A stretch of 64,000 bases of DNA from Daphnia carinata (Eukaryota > Arthropoda > Branchiopoda > Diplostraca > Daphniidae). The first letter of the stretch is position 1, and every line of letters begins with the position of its first letter. The notes below the pieces were generated by a model. It was not told the origin of the DNA and did no database searches. It saw only the letters and a list, made by a program, of their open reading frames with translations. Below, in pieces: positions 27,901 to 40,300 of this stretch. Where the stretch lies: assembly GCF_022539665.2 (NCBI RefSeq), contig NC_081331.1, positions 1,460,501-1,524,500 on the forward strand, in the 5' to 3' direction. Both the position numbers and the translations under genes were made by a program.

Positions 27901-30900
27901 CCTGTTATATTACCTCGTCTATGGATATGATGGTGAATTGTTCACTGATCAAGCTCAGGCGAGGGAAGCACTCAGAAACGAAAACCCCACTCTTGAGGGC
28001 GTAGACGATGAAGCGTTTGAAAATCTTCCAGATATTTACAAGGTATCATGAAGCGGCATATACGTTATGTATTCCGGTGTTGCATCGTAACACAATTTTT
28101 TCGTTATCGTCTTTAAAGACTAAATTAGGTTGGCAGACGTTCATCGAACCACTGCCAGTGCACAGTGGATGGCCTTCCGGGTGGTCCTTTCTTTGCGACA
28201 TACTTTTACGATTACCTCTTTCAATTTTCCTAAAAGTGGTTAACATCACGTATCAAATTGATGGGCTCGAAACCTATCTCAAACATCCGATTAAACAATA
28301 CGTGCTACTTAAACACCTACCAATGGATATACGACAAGGTCTTATTTATGCACGGAAGTATATTTTTAGTGTTCACGAAATCATCACAAACATGGTTTAT
28401 CTCGGACTTGCGCAGTTTGGTCCACATAGCCTTAAGGTAACGTATAAAGCGATCTATTTATTTAATTTATTCTAGATATCTTAGCGCTGATAGCATTTTT
28501 TTGTATTGGATAAAAAGGAAAAAGATCAAGTCTTCATTTACTTGAACCGGAAAACAACTTTAATGGATACAACTACCTCTAATCCTGGATATCATCACAT
28601 ATCACGTGACATGGAATATGAGAAAAAAACCTTTCTTTTTGAATCGATGGAAGACGTGGAAAAATACTGGTAATGCACTAAATTTAACTGCTAAAACTAA
28701 AAAATATAACTCTGTCGTAGCTCGTATTTCACTACCTAACCATCGTCCCTATTTTAATCTTCTAATGATCGGTACCACTTTGCCTCTATCGCACGACAGG
28801 TACGAAGTTTGGACCATTTGTTCTAACACTTTATTAGGCAGTGTTAGTACGGTAGCCGGACAAAGCATAACGCTGGAAATGTTGCGGAAGAAACCTGCTA
28901 TGATTGAAGCAATGCGAATGCGTGAACCACACGAAGCGCCGCTTTTAGATACAGGAGAAGTCCCCGGCGATCATCTGGGTGCTGCAGGGTTTGATTCCGC
29001 CTTTTTCGCACACTTGAAAGTACAACAAATATTCTCATTCCTAAATAAAAAAGACTTCTCTTTGGTAAAACAATTTGTATTGCGTTCTTTTAGAGAAACT
29101 GGACATACAACAAGGCGACGACAATGATCAGCAGGTTAGAATTGCAAGTCAAGAAAACAGGAAATGGATGTAAATCAGATAAAGCACCGCAAACCAAAAC
29201 TTCCAACCCAGCTACCGTCCCGGGGCGCCTTGCTAGTTTAAGGGACAACGCTATTCGATTTACTCAATGCGTCACACAAGATGGAACAAATTTAACGATT
29301 CCCGTAACAATGGTAGACAACGCAAATCCTACCAGAGGTCAAAAAAGAAAGCGACATGATAGTAAAAAATCTTCTCCGACTGTCGGCTGGTCAAAAGTCG
29401 GTCCCAAGAAGACAAGAGGTATTCGTTCCTTACTTGTGACATTCAGGAATTGTTCTTTATCCGTTAATTTCAATTTTCAGTATCCACCAAACCTGCGTCC
29501 AAAACAAGAGTAGTTAAACCTCGTAAGCAAAAGGGTCCACGACGGCCATATTACGACGAAAAAGACAGGCAAGCTTTGCTTCTGATGCGTCGATTACGAG
29601 TAACGTGGTCAGCCATGGAGGACAGCTTCCTTCTCATGTGTAAAGTATGTAAATAAAGACATATTAGCTGTTTTCACTGCTTTTAACAACGAACTCTCTG
29701 AGGGGCAGGCAATCAAACCGAAACAGATTGAATTGATTCTTTAAAACCTCCTTGTAGGTCGCTGGTACATACATCCACGGAAGTTTACGCCATAGTGTAC
29801 CCTTCATTGTTGTGCGTGATTGTCTCCATGAAACCTACCCCGAATCTCGCAATAAAACCTCACGGGCTTGCCAACGTCGAGTAGCTTACATGATGCGAAA
29901 CCCCACCACAGAGTACCAAGTCGTAAACGCCTATCAAGAACTTGAGCAGGATCCTGAAATTGAGGCGGTGTCGGGTGGAGGGCCAATAACAAAGGAAGAT
30001 CGGAAACATGGGATTGAAAAGACGGAGGAACTGATTGTTACCAGGTACATAGTTACGTAGCGCACGAGTTTTAGATAACCATTTACATGTTCTATATTCA
30101 ATTGTGATATAGATTTCGAAACCTGCTAGAATACTTGAAACCCCGCTATTCACAAGGAGGGAATTCTAGTGCTACACCTGGCCTACAAGTGCCTGATACT
30201 ATTGAAGAATTCCACCAGCAGTATGAATTGACTTACTCTCTAGCAAATTTACGTCACCGTCGACCTATTTTGGAAGTAAACAACGTGGTGGACGTAAACT
30301 GCAATGTGGTCTACAATGTTATTCACAGTTCGATGTGCACTACGGAAGATAAAACGGCTTGGGGCTTTCACCTTTTCAACATTTATCAACAGTATCCTGA
30401 CAATCTGGTCCGCTCAACTCTTGCCAAAATGAAAAACGATATGATGATCGCACAGCGAAAACGCTCTCTAGTCAGGTGAGAAAAAAAGAATCTCAATGTT
30501 ACTAAGATTACAGGATAATAAACTCCGTAATTCTTAGGAATAAGAAGTTTTCTGAGATGCCGTTGAGTGCAGTTCCATACAAGTTATCAATTACATACAT
30601 CCATCTTTTCCTCTCGCGATACCAGTACCCAGTGTTTCATCGTTCCTACCAGCGTCTACGTTCCGTTATAGCTGAAAAGGAAAAAATTCCTTCTGACAAC
30701 CAAAGTAACGCTTTAAAAAAGAAATACGACATTCAATTATTAAATAATATTATGTAATGTTCGGCTTTGCTAGAAGACTGGGCCGGAGTTGAAGTCAGCC
30801 GCATTCATGAGGGAGGAAATGCAGCCATGGTAGTCTCACTTTTTTCAATTGGTATGGCTCGATTTCGCTTTATCATTCCAGAGCAAATCATTATTTTTGA

Positions 30901-32917
30901 TCCCAAGCTAAAGGTAACTGATTTTCTCTTAATAACTCGAAATAAATCTAGTCAAAAAAATAAATTTTACCATAGGATCATCCTGAAGAATTCGATAATC
31001 TGATTAAACGTTACAACAACTGGGTCAAAGATGTCGATGCAGCGGCGCAAAACGCAAGTAAAGAAGATCGAGCACAAATACAACGACGTCGGTTAGGCAT
31101 GACATCGGCCGCCGCAACCAATGCGGTTGCCGCAATTCCAAAACTAATGAGTACAACTTCTATTATGGACAATGAAGAGTCTGCTCAAGCTCCAGCTGGC
31201 ACTAAAGGAAGCAACGAAAGCGTTTCTACCTTAAGTATGGACAGGACCCAAAACCAGCTAATAATGCGGACCGCGTCGCGAATTGGTCTTCACATGCTAC
31301 GCGAAGATATGACGCAGGATTCTCAGTTGCCTGATAAATCAGCGCCGCACATTCAGCAAGAACATTTCGTCATTAACTCTTGCAAAGTATTCGTCGACGT
31401 GATTTTACCGGAATCTGCGTCTGAGGGTTGGCTGTTTTTAAGTCCTAAGAAGAAGCAAGAGATTATTGATTCCATTCCCACCACCGTTCCATTCGCCGAT
31501 AGTGTTTCGGAGCAATCTTTCTTGGATCTGTATGATCAACAGAAACTCAGCCAATCCGCAAAAGAAGATGGTAGTAGAATATTGCAGTTGATTACGATTA
31601 AGAAAGAAATGGGCATCGTGGTTTCAGAACTGCCACATGTGGTAGGCAGCCTTAGCGATCCATCCTGCACGTTGGAGCAGCATGTCTCTTTTATGGTGGA
31701 AAGTCGGGTTATACAAAAAGTCGGCGTGGTAGCCCAGCGGTTTGTTGCTATTCAGCATATCGATCCATGGGTTATTAAATCATTTCGGTTGCTGAGAAGT
31801 GGAAAAGAAAAACTGGAGCCATTTAACAGCTCCCACATGGTAGCCAAGGAAAATGAAGATAAATCTGAACCAAATACTCAAACAGCAGAAACCAAAATGT
31901 CAGTGTCGGAAGAAATCAGTGTACAAGAAACGAGCTTGATGCCAGCTGAAACTAAAGAAAAAGTAGGAGAATCGCAACAGCAAAGCCAAATGGAAGAGGA
32001 AATGGAAACTTGCCAACCAGGAGAAAGTCGAAATGAAGAAACAGCATCGGTTATTCCTGCTGGCACCGTTTCAGAACCCGTGAACGAGGTTGTCCCTGGC
32101 CGTCGAAAGCGAACGCTTCCGACTCATCACCATTCTTCAAAAAAAACACGCACGGTTGACAGCTTAGGATCAAAGTAAGTCGCGGGTATTTTAGTTTTAA
32201 TACTGGACCTGTTTTACAAGTTTATTGTTTTTTGTAAATACTTAAACGGATGTCCACTTTAACAGTGATCGCGTCGACCTTTTAGTAATGGTCAAACCGT
32301 GGGTCAAAATTGATGGAGGCCTCAATCGACGTGTTCTAGATCGCTTGCTTGGAGGTTTATTATTTTGTTCTATTTTTTTTGTACAGTTTCTGTTTATATC
32401 TAAATTGTCTGTTGTCCGTTTTTTAGGTCTACTTTCTCATGTGCTTTTAAAACCCGGATCCAACATGGGGCAGTTAGCGGAGCGTTTTCATCCAGCACTT
32501 CAACCGTTTCAGACTAGAGAACTGTTGGAGGTACATTACCACGTACAGCATTTGAAATGTTTTCATATTATTCAGAAATTCATTTTGCATTACTAGCTGT
32601 TGGAAAAAATTGGATGCGTGGAGTTCTATGGCATCAAGAAGACGGGCAAAGCTGGACTGTTCGCTCCACGTACCACACTCGAAATCGGTAAGTTATTGTT
32701 CGATTACATTTGTATGAGGCGTTTATCTCAAACATTATGAATTGCAACTTGGTGATTTCCGTTTCCAGTTCCTCTCGACACGTTTGCACGGGATCAAGAC
32801 ATCTATGTTGACCCGAAGAGTGAAGCCATTCTTCGACTGGGGGAGTTCATCGGCGACAAGAAATATGAGAAAGATTACATCCCAAAATGCAGCTGTCACA
32901 ACAACGTGGACACCTAA
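24968..32917 (+). CDS. GTF3C1: General transcription factor 3C subunit 1 (TFIIIC large, B-box-binding subunit)
   Basis: Recognises the B box of tRNA genes as part of TFIIIC and recruits TFIIIB for RNA polymerase III. Twenty-seven exons: 24968..25046, 25110..25303, 25364..25506, 25563..25809, 25865..25987, 26048..26164, 26229..26268, 26328..26703, 26765..26933, 27039..27230, 27293..27414, 27475..27756, 27814..28042, 28119..28436, 28518..28669, 28800..29019, 29094..29418, 29481..29644, 29758..30044, 30113..30475, 30538..30704, 30774..30913, 30976..32174, 32266..32354, 32427..32530, 32597..32687, 32769..32917. They give 6081 bases, 2026 residues, all in frame, against about 2100 in human. Family matches include LDEIALEGLEGL at the N-terminus, the B-block winged-helix region (about 139-221), MRRLRVTWSAMED, and a C-terminal winged helix ending at EAILRLGEF. 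Most introns are 54-130 bp. A Glu/Gln-rich acidic linker lies in the large exon 23. Confidence 0.95.
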
Positions 32918-33054
32918 AAGACATTCTAGTTTATCGAATCAACATTTGTTCAAATGGTTAGTTTGAGAGGCAAAAGAATCTCCGGATGCAAGAAGAATCC
33001 CATATAGGTATTCCATTCATTTGATTTATTTCCTCATCTGGAATTTCTTGTTGA

Positions 33055-33060
33055 AATAAA
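33055..33060 (+). terminator. GTF3C1 poly(A) signal
   Basis: AATAAA about 140 bases after the stop codon. Confidence 0.6.
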
Positions 33061-34080
33061 CGCCAGTCATTCGTCCCCTCATCACCAAACAAAAATCCTT
33101 TTGTTACCCGTGTATTTTTTCGTCCTTGTTTTTGTCATTAAAAGAACAGATTAAGTAAATTGAAAGAAGAAGAAAGTGATTGAAGATGAAAAGTGAAAAC
33201 CTCGTTGGTCATCCTGTACGTAATTACGTTCCATTCATTACGAAAATGTACATTGTACGCGAGATTGTCCTTGATCCCGCTACGCCGGGAAGATGAAATG
33301 GTTCGTGAAACTTTCTCGCAAACATCGTGCGTAGCTAATAACTTTGGGCCATCAGGTAAGCAAACGTTCTTCGCCTGACCGTGATCTTTTCGTCATGGTC
33401 AGCTTTGATCAGGTTACAGCCGTCAGCAAGACGCACGTAAAGGCTGACATTTAGTTATTCATGTCATCATCCTGTAAGAATTCCGGATAGAGATTGCAGC
33501 ATCGGTTCGAGCCTGAAGATCCGTTTCTACTTTGGGTTTGGCAGTCCCTGCATCGATGTATGGCTACATTCTGATGGGCAAGCTATCTAGGACTAGAGCT
33601 TATGTTTGGCCCACGGAACAACCAGATAAACATAGTAACTGTAGCCTTCAGTAAAATGAGGAAAAAGAATCATGTAGTAGGCGGAGAACCGGATGGAAAG
33701 TTGAAACGTGGCGCCAGAAACCTCAGCTTCTTCGCACATTAGAGAATATGTGGGTCAATTCCATTAACCCGAATCGCGGAAAAGTAACACGTAAAAACGG
33801 CCGCTATCGTGACGTTCGTTCTGCGCCGTTGGAAACCAAAGGGAGAAAGTTTGTCCTTCAACTTTCACTTTGACCTATTCTGGCTAATTTATTGCAGGTT
33901 TACGTTTCGACGCAGTGCACTGTGAAGTGCCTTCGGCTCAATATTCCGCTACGGCGTTAAATTTTGAGACGAAGGGTTTGTAAGAGCCGAGCATAATTAT
34001 TGTAAATAAAAACAAGAGGAATTTGAATTCCCCACATGCTACTGGCTCACCGCAAAACTAACGTTATATAAAATACTACT
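33061..34080. other. Intergenic stretch after GTF3C1
   Basis: No gene or repeat that I can support. Confidence 0.5.
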
Positions 34081-34429
34081 AAATGAACGGAAAACAAATG
34101 TTTTATTGGAAATCAGCGTTAATTTTGGTTCCAGATTGGCCAGATTTAATCCTGATTTCATGTACAAAAAAGTCGGGCTTATATATCGGACCATTCGATT
34201 TTCGCCAAAACCTAAATATAGCAAACTATGCATCAGTTTGTTCTAAATTCAACAGTGACCACGAAAATCAATTTCATTTTTACACTAACGTTGTGTTAAA
34301 TATTCGCTCTGTTTCAAAAACGATTGGTTTGACGAAAAAACAAACCCCTTCATCGAAATCAGCGTTTAATTGGGCTTGTTCTGTGTGATTTTTGTCGCAT
34401 TCTAAGAGTTTTGATTATTTGCGGATTTT

Positions 34430-34620
34430 GACAAAAGTGGGAAGGCTATAGCCTTCTCACTTTTTCAATTTCGGCTAAATTTTAGATTTCGCTTTAAATA
34501 TATTGTTTCGATGCAGAATTGAACGGGCATCACGTATATGAGGGTTGCTTTCCCGTGGGTTTCATAGTTTTTGAATAAAACGTAAAAAACGATGAAGTTT
34601 GGTTAAAAAAATAAGCCCGA
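34430..34620 (+). repeat. Direct repeat copy 1 (~190 bp)
   Basis: Contains the palindrome AAGGCTATAGCCTT (34442-34455), then TTTTAGATTTCGCTTTAAAT, GAACGGGCATCACG and AATAAAACGTAAAAAACG. The second copy from 35150 has the same blocks in the same order. Confidence 0.85.
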
Positions 34621-34631
34621 CTTTATCTTTT

Positions 34632-34755
34632 GGGCTTAAAAATCTTTCCTATAAAAAAATAATATCATTAAATCTAGATAACTATATGTGTTTGTGATTC
34701 AAAATTAACCAAGAAAAACGAAAATGGAATTTGTTTTTACGTAGAGTTTATAGTT
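34632..34755 (+). repeat. Left arm of long inverted repeat
   Basis: Pairs with 34865-34988 over about 124 bases with scattered mismatches; shared cores include AATATCATTAAATCTAGATA and GTTTTTACGTAGAGTTTAT. A 109-base loop separates the arms and holds a B-box-like GGTTTCGATTC on the minus strand (34801-34791). Confidence 0.85.
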
Positions 34756-34864
34756 TGGAGTAATCTAAAATATAAAATTAGTGTGTGTGCGAATCGAAAC
34801 CGATCTAGCGCGCCAGTACGCTATAGCGTTAGCCTGGCACAGTAATCTTCTTTGATTTTTCAAG

Positions 34865-34988
34865 AACCATAAACTCTACGTAAAAACAAATTTCATTTTC
34901 GTGTTCCTTGCTAAATTTTGAATTAGAATCGTGTACAGTTATCTAGATTTAATGATATTATTTTTTAATAGGAAAAAATTTTAAGCCC
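34865..34988 (-). repeat. Right arm of long inverted repeat
   Basis: Reverse complement of 34632-34755. Its outer end runs straight into the three tandem AAGCCCGAC motifs. Confidence 0.85.
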
Positions 34989-35149
34989 GACAAAATAAGC
35001 CCGACGAAATAAGCCCGACTTTTTGTTTTTTATGGTTAATTCAAAAAGTAGAAGCCTAATAGGAAAATATACCCCATTTTCGTGATCAGTGATCAATTTC
35101 GAATCGGAATTATGTATTTTTAATGAAATCTAGGATTTGAAGAAAATTG

Positions 35150-35345
35150 AAAAAGTAAGAAGGCTATAGCCTTCTCACTTTTTCAATTTTGACAAAATTT
35201 TAGATTTCGCTTTAAATACATGGTTTCGATGCACAATTGAACGGGCATCACGAATATGAGGGTTGTTTCCTCGTGCAACTCATAGTTTTTGAATAAAACG
35301 TAAAAAACGGTGAAGTTGGGTTTAAAAAATAAGCCCGAATATTTT
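35150..35345 (+). repeat. Direct repeat copy 2 (~190 bp)
   Basis: Same order of blocks as the copy at 34430, about 718 bases downstream. Here the palindrome is extended into a longer hairpin at 35142-35190. Confidence 0.85.
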
Positions 35346-35440
35346 GTCTTATGTTGGGCTTACGGTTCTTATGTTGTCTTGTGTACGGGCTTATGTTGAC
35401 CGTTTTTTACGTTTTTTTTAAAGCTATGAGTGCCCGTGAA

Positions 35441-37385
35441 AATATTTTCTTTCTATAAATCTATTTTATAAACTTAAAGATAACTAAACTTGCTATGTGG
35501 CACAACATTTGCTGACTGCTGTTTTTCTCAGCCTTCCCCGCTTAATAAAGTCTTGTTGATTTTTTCATTTCAAGGTTTGTCTAACCCCAATTTACACCAA
35601 TTCTGCTATTGACATGTTCGTCATCTGTACACTTTTATACACATCCCGCGTGTTAAACTAACGGTAGAAGAGGTTCGGGTTGTAAATGGGAAGACAGTCG
35701 CATTAATATGCACTAGCGAGGGTCGCAATCGTCAACATTCGGGTATATTCATTTGAACTCGATTGCGGCCATATTAATCATCTCCTTTTCCTTTTACATT
35801 GTCTAGCCATTTTCGTCCACAGGCCAAACGTGCTGATCCATAATTGATGATGTCTTTGCCCTTTAGGGCATTGGATGAGATCCCGTGACTTGTTTCTCTT
35901 CTGCGTGCAGAGCGAACGATTCAAAACAAGCTATTTTACTGAGTTACCATATCGACAAGTGACCGCGTAAGAGACGTGAGGAGTAAATATTGGGAAATGG
36001 TCAACTGATATGTCAAAATCTTTGACAGAAAACAATTCTAGAAAGCTATCCAAAAAATAGTTTTTTAACTAAAAAAAAAACGATTTCTTTAAAGAAGAAA
36101 TACGTAGACCAACTGGTCTGGTACATAAGGTTGTTATAACAGTCCATATTCAAATTTTGTTCTTTGAAGTTAGACTACTATTCTGAGTTAAAGAGCCGCT
36201 AGGGCTGTCGTCATTTGAGGAATGTAACGGTACTCGTGTGTGGGACTTTTCTCTTCAAGAAAACGGAGGTCAGTGGGTCGTGTGGCATTCGAGACGTCCG
36301 GACAAACACACTCGAAATGGGAAAGGTGTGATGAACCAAGCTCCTTCACCAATAAGACTCTTCTGTTTTCTATTTAGGTTTTTATAGTGAACCTTTTTTT
36401 GTTTGTGTGCCAACTCGCTAGCCACCTGAATACCAACTTCAATTCTGGCACCAAACCAATGCGAAAGGGCTCTCTCTTTCTGTCGATTCGGTTGAGCCCA
36501 ACACATTAGTAATTCGCTTCACGAACTATGCCAAAAGCAGCAAGAAGGTCTGCGTTTTGAAAACGGCTAGGAGAAAGTGATCGCAAAACGTTGATACTCG
36601 CCGTATTCTATTGTTGTTGTCCTTCGTTCTCGAAACTGTTGGACGTCCAAAGGAAAAGTGAACTCAAAATTTCGAGACGGACGCGATCCGACGAAGAGAG
36701 GTCTGACTCGCCAGACTTTGATGTACCCTACGGCGAGGACACATAGCGCATGTTAAACTGAAATGCATTATTCACAGTCTTTTGCGTCTACAGTCAACAA
36801 CATGTCGGTCTTATTAGTGCCAATTATATATTAACTAAAGAACAGGTGCTGTATTGTAGTTTTTAAAAAATTATTGTATTGTAGGATGTTTTCTTACAGA
36901 AAAAAAAGAGAGAGAAAATCGAAACAGTCAGCGAGTCTACATGGATAGTAAAGATTATTGAATAATAATACAGCGAGTTGTCATATCAGCTATAGCAAAG
37001 GATATCTTTTAAAAAATAGTCCTTTTTTATGACCACGTCTCGATGAATTTGGTTTTGCACAAAGAGTCACACAGTCTTTGAAGAGAGATTGTGCAGATGG
37101 TTCCGGCTACACGAATGGTTTGTGAAAGTAAAAAATTAGAATCTGCTCAGCGTCCAGTTCTCTGGGTCCGTATTCAGTTTGCTAGACCTGCCGTTGCGGC
37201 AGTCTCCAAGATATAAAGTTATGTAACAATGGTATACTCTTTTGTCGAGATTTCTTTTGATGGGAAACACGTCAAATAGTATGAAAATCAAGTCTCAAAA
37301 TGTTTCCCAAACAAAAACAGAAAAAAAAAACAAAAAGTACAAAAAAGAGGAAAAACATACGTGAAGAAAACAAAGAGGATGGCCA
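35441..37385. other. Intergenic region between repeat complex and FAR-D
   Basis: AT-rich with A runs (about 37319-37335). No coding exon supported. Confidence 0.5.
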
Positions 37386-40300
37386 CTAGGACTTGATGCC
37401 GCTCGTTAGATAAGGATTGATGCCTTGATTGCTTGTTTCCTTCTCCACTTCGCTTTGCAGATGGAGAAAAGTGATGTTATCGCTGGCCATATATCCGCCA
37501 GGAGTGTTGCTTCTCCAAGAAGACACTTGCTGCCACAGGTACGACAAGACTAAAAGGAAGACGGCCAGCAGTATCAGACGTAGCAGCATCTTTGCTGCGT
37601 AAAGCCTATTGCAATAAGAAAACGGTAAAATGAATGAATGAAATGGTTGAATGACGGACGAAACCCGTTTGGCTACTAGAACTGTTATTGATTTTTTTTC
37701 TTTCTAACGGATATGAAACAAACTTGAACTTGAAAAGCAACGTTACTTTTTGAGGTTTCTCCTTGCAGCTGGTAGTGTGCTAGGGTCGTCTTTCAAAATG
37801 TAACGGCGGGCACCGGCCACGTACGTTCCTATGTACGTATTCCAGTCGATTTGGCGGACGTCAAAATAAAAGGTGCGTCTATCAGCTTCGGATAGGAAGT
37901 CAAGGAGACGAATAGGATTTTCGCTGACAAACCGCCATTGGTGAGTCATAAAGAAATCCAAGCAGGAGATGGCGTGATGTGCACGATCGTATAAACGCAC
38001 CTAAACCGTTAAAAGGTTCCAAGTAACAACAAATAAAAACGTCAGAGTCCCGCAAGGGCAATTTGGAACCCGCACACTGAAAGACTCTACGTAATGCAAA
38101 TAAATTTAAGCAGGTCACGTACCCATTTGACACGTTTGCCGGTTAGACGGGCAACTAAATCTAAGGCGTAGGCGGGCAGGTAATGGGAAATGGCTTGGTC
38201 GATCTTGTGCACCGTTCGGCTCTTGGTGAAACTGCAGTTGGGATACCACATCATTTCCACAGTTGGATACTTGAGCCAATACTTGAAACCGATCTCTCGA
38301 AACTTCGCCCACGTAAGAGGATTCTTCTGTCCGGTTGAGCAATTGTACACCTCGATCTTCTTGGGAATTCCGCTGGTATTATTTAAACGCTTGCTACGTA
38401 TGCGCAAAAGAAAAAAGAAAACAAGAAATAAGGTTTCAGACAGGAACTGAATTAGCAAAACAAAACATGTTGTATTCCAACTGGTTCTCACTTTTGAATG
38501 GCCGTGTGCCAACCAACAGCAATCATCAGATTGATGGGGTAGTCGACAGGAACGATATCCCCAACCAGTTGGGAGTTTATTTTGAAAGTGCGAATGAAAC
38601 CTTTGCCGACTCCGGAGACGAATCCTGACGGAGAAATAGAAACGTTGGCTCATGAGAATTGCAAAATATGGATCGATAAAAGGGCTATAAAGAACTCCAA
38701 GCGAAAGTTATTTAAAATATTTGACGTAGAACTTGAAGGAAGAAAACAAAATTTAGAAGGAGAAAGTCAAAAATATACGCGGAACGAGTAAAATGTGCGT
38801 GTTCGGATTCAATTCCAATGAATGCTACTTCAAACAGTTAGCAAAAAGAAAAGGAAACATCTTCTGCAGTCTACGCAAAAGACGAGCAGCAGTTGAATGG
38901 AGAGTGTTTTGTTTCCTATGTAATTTCGACGGGCATTCAAGCGATGAGTACCAATTTACAGCGACGAGTGAAAGTTTGGCAACTTAAGACTTTATCCTTA
39001 ATTTTTTTTCTCAACTCTCGGTTTCGAAATTCTTTTCCCAGTCGTTTGTCTCTCTTTATGTCGGTAACGGCTATCATCAATGTGTTGCTAGGGCCATAGC
39101 CGTCTCATCATGTAAATCATTTTTGAATAACTCGGGTTCAACACACGAAAACGGACAGCCGTACATGTGGCAAATTTCTCTTCTGTATCTGTACTTTATG
39201 CCTCCTCTTATTTTTAAAAAAAATGAAGCAAAAATTCATGCAAGGACGCACGCATGTAGTCCCTAAAAACAAATACGCACAACACGAGAACCCGCGCTAC
39301 TCGTTAACTATTACTTAATTTAGCCATGCAGACTAGAAAGTTTCGGCAGCGAATCCCCCCCCCCTCCAAAAAAAAATGCGCACATTTATGCGTAAAAGTA
39401 AAAGAAGTTGGTTTGAAATTATGAACTAGCATAACATGGTAAAATAAAATTAAGGGAAAAAGGAGGACCCTTTAGGGTAAACGCGGCCTCTTTGCCTGAT
39501 GGATGGAAAGCGAGATGGACGGCTTTCATACCGTTACCGATTTCAGCTCTCCGGCGGTCCGCTTCCGTGACGTTTACTGGTTGCGATGGGGCTCACGGCG
39601 AATTATTTTTTTTACATTTTATTTTCTTTTACAAGAAGCTAAATGGATCAAAAAGGAATCCAGCAATCCGTTAGCTGACGGACAGAACACTAAGAAAGGA
39701 AAAGCTGGCCTGTTGGTTGCCATAACCGCCCTTCGGAATTGATTGGCATCCCGGACCTGGGGCTTTTTTTGTGAGATTGTCTTCACCGATAAACCCTCCA
39801 CTACCGGGTTTCCCTAACCTCTCGTGTAGTGAAACGGTGGTGTGGGAAAGAATGAAAACGAGGAGACAAAAGCATAGAAAAAAAAAAAGAAAAGCGGAAG
39901 GTATTTCGAAAAGAGAGATGGGATAAAGCTGCACAACATCAACAACGAAGGACTGGGGGGGATCAAGGGACAGTGAACTCCAACACTGGAAGAAAAACAA
40001 AACGAACCTTACCTGTTGGCCCGTTCAGATTGTCGACCCATCCCGGAAGAGGCTCCTGCTCGGCTGCTGTGACGATCGATGGGCGGACGATGGCTAGCGG
40101 AATGTCACCGCATTCTCTCTCAAGAAGCTGTTCGGCTAACGCTTTAGTGTACGTATATGTGTTGGGACACTGGCCGACCAACCTAAAACAGCAACGAATC
40201 AAACCGGTTATTTTTCTATTTTCTTATTTATTTATAACACCATCGCTTTCAAAAGCGACGCGTGCAATCGGTTTAATACGCTCTTTCGACCTCTATACGG

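Larger units (their letters stand above)
34140..35440. mobile_element. Unclassified repeat complex with AAGCCCGAC motifs
   Basis: A non-coding block with several layers of repetition. The 9-mer AAGCCCGAC or its complement occurs at about 34169-34177 and 34613-34621, three times in tandem with a 14-base period at 34983-35019, and in shortened forms (AAGCCCGAA, GGGCTTA) around 35331-35390. An inverted repeat (34632..34755 with 34865..34988) sits in the middle, and a direct repeat of about 190 bp lies on both sides (from 34430 and from 35150). No transposase or reverse transcriptase frame is present, so it is a non-autonomous element or several nested ones. Class is not determined. Confidence 0.6.

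Noticed and set aside
30705-30773. Read-through end of GTF3C1 at the in-frame stop near 30755
   Set aside because: A 69-bp intron with donor A|GTAACG and acceptor GCTAG removes the stop and restores the frame into the conserved C-terminal part.
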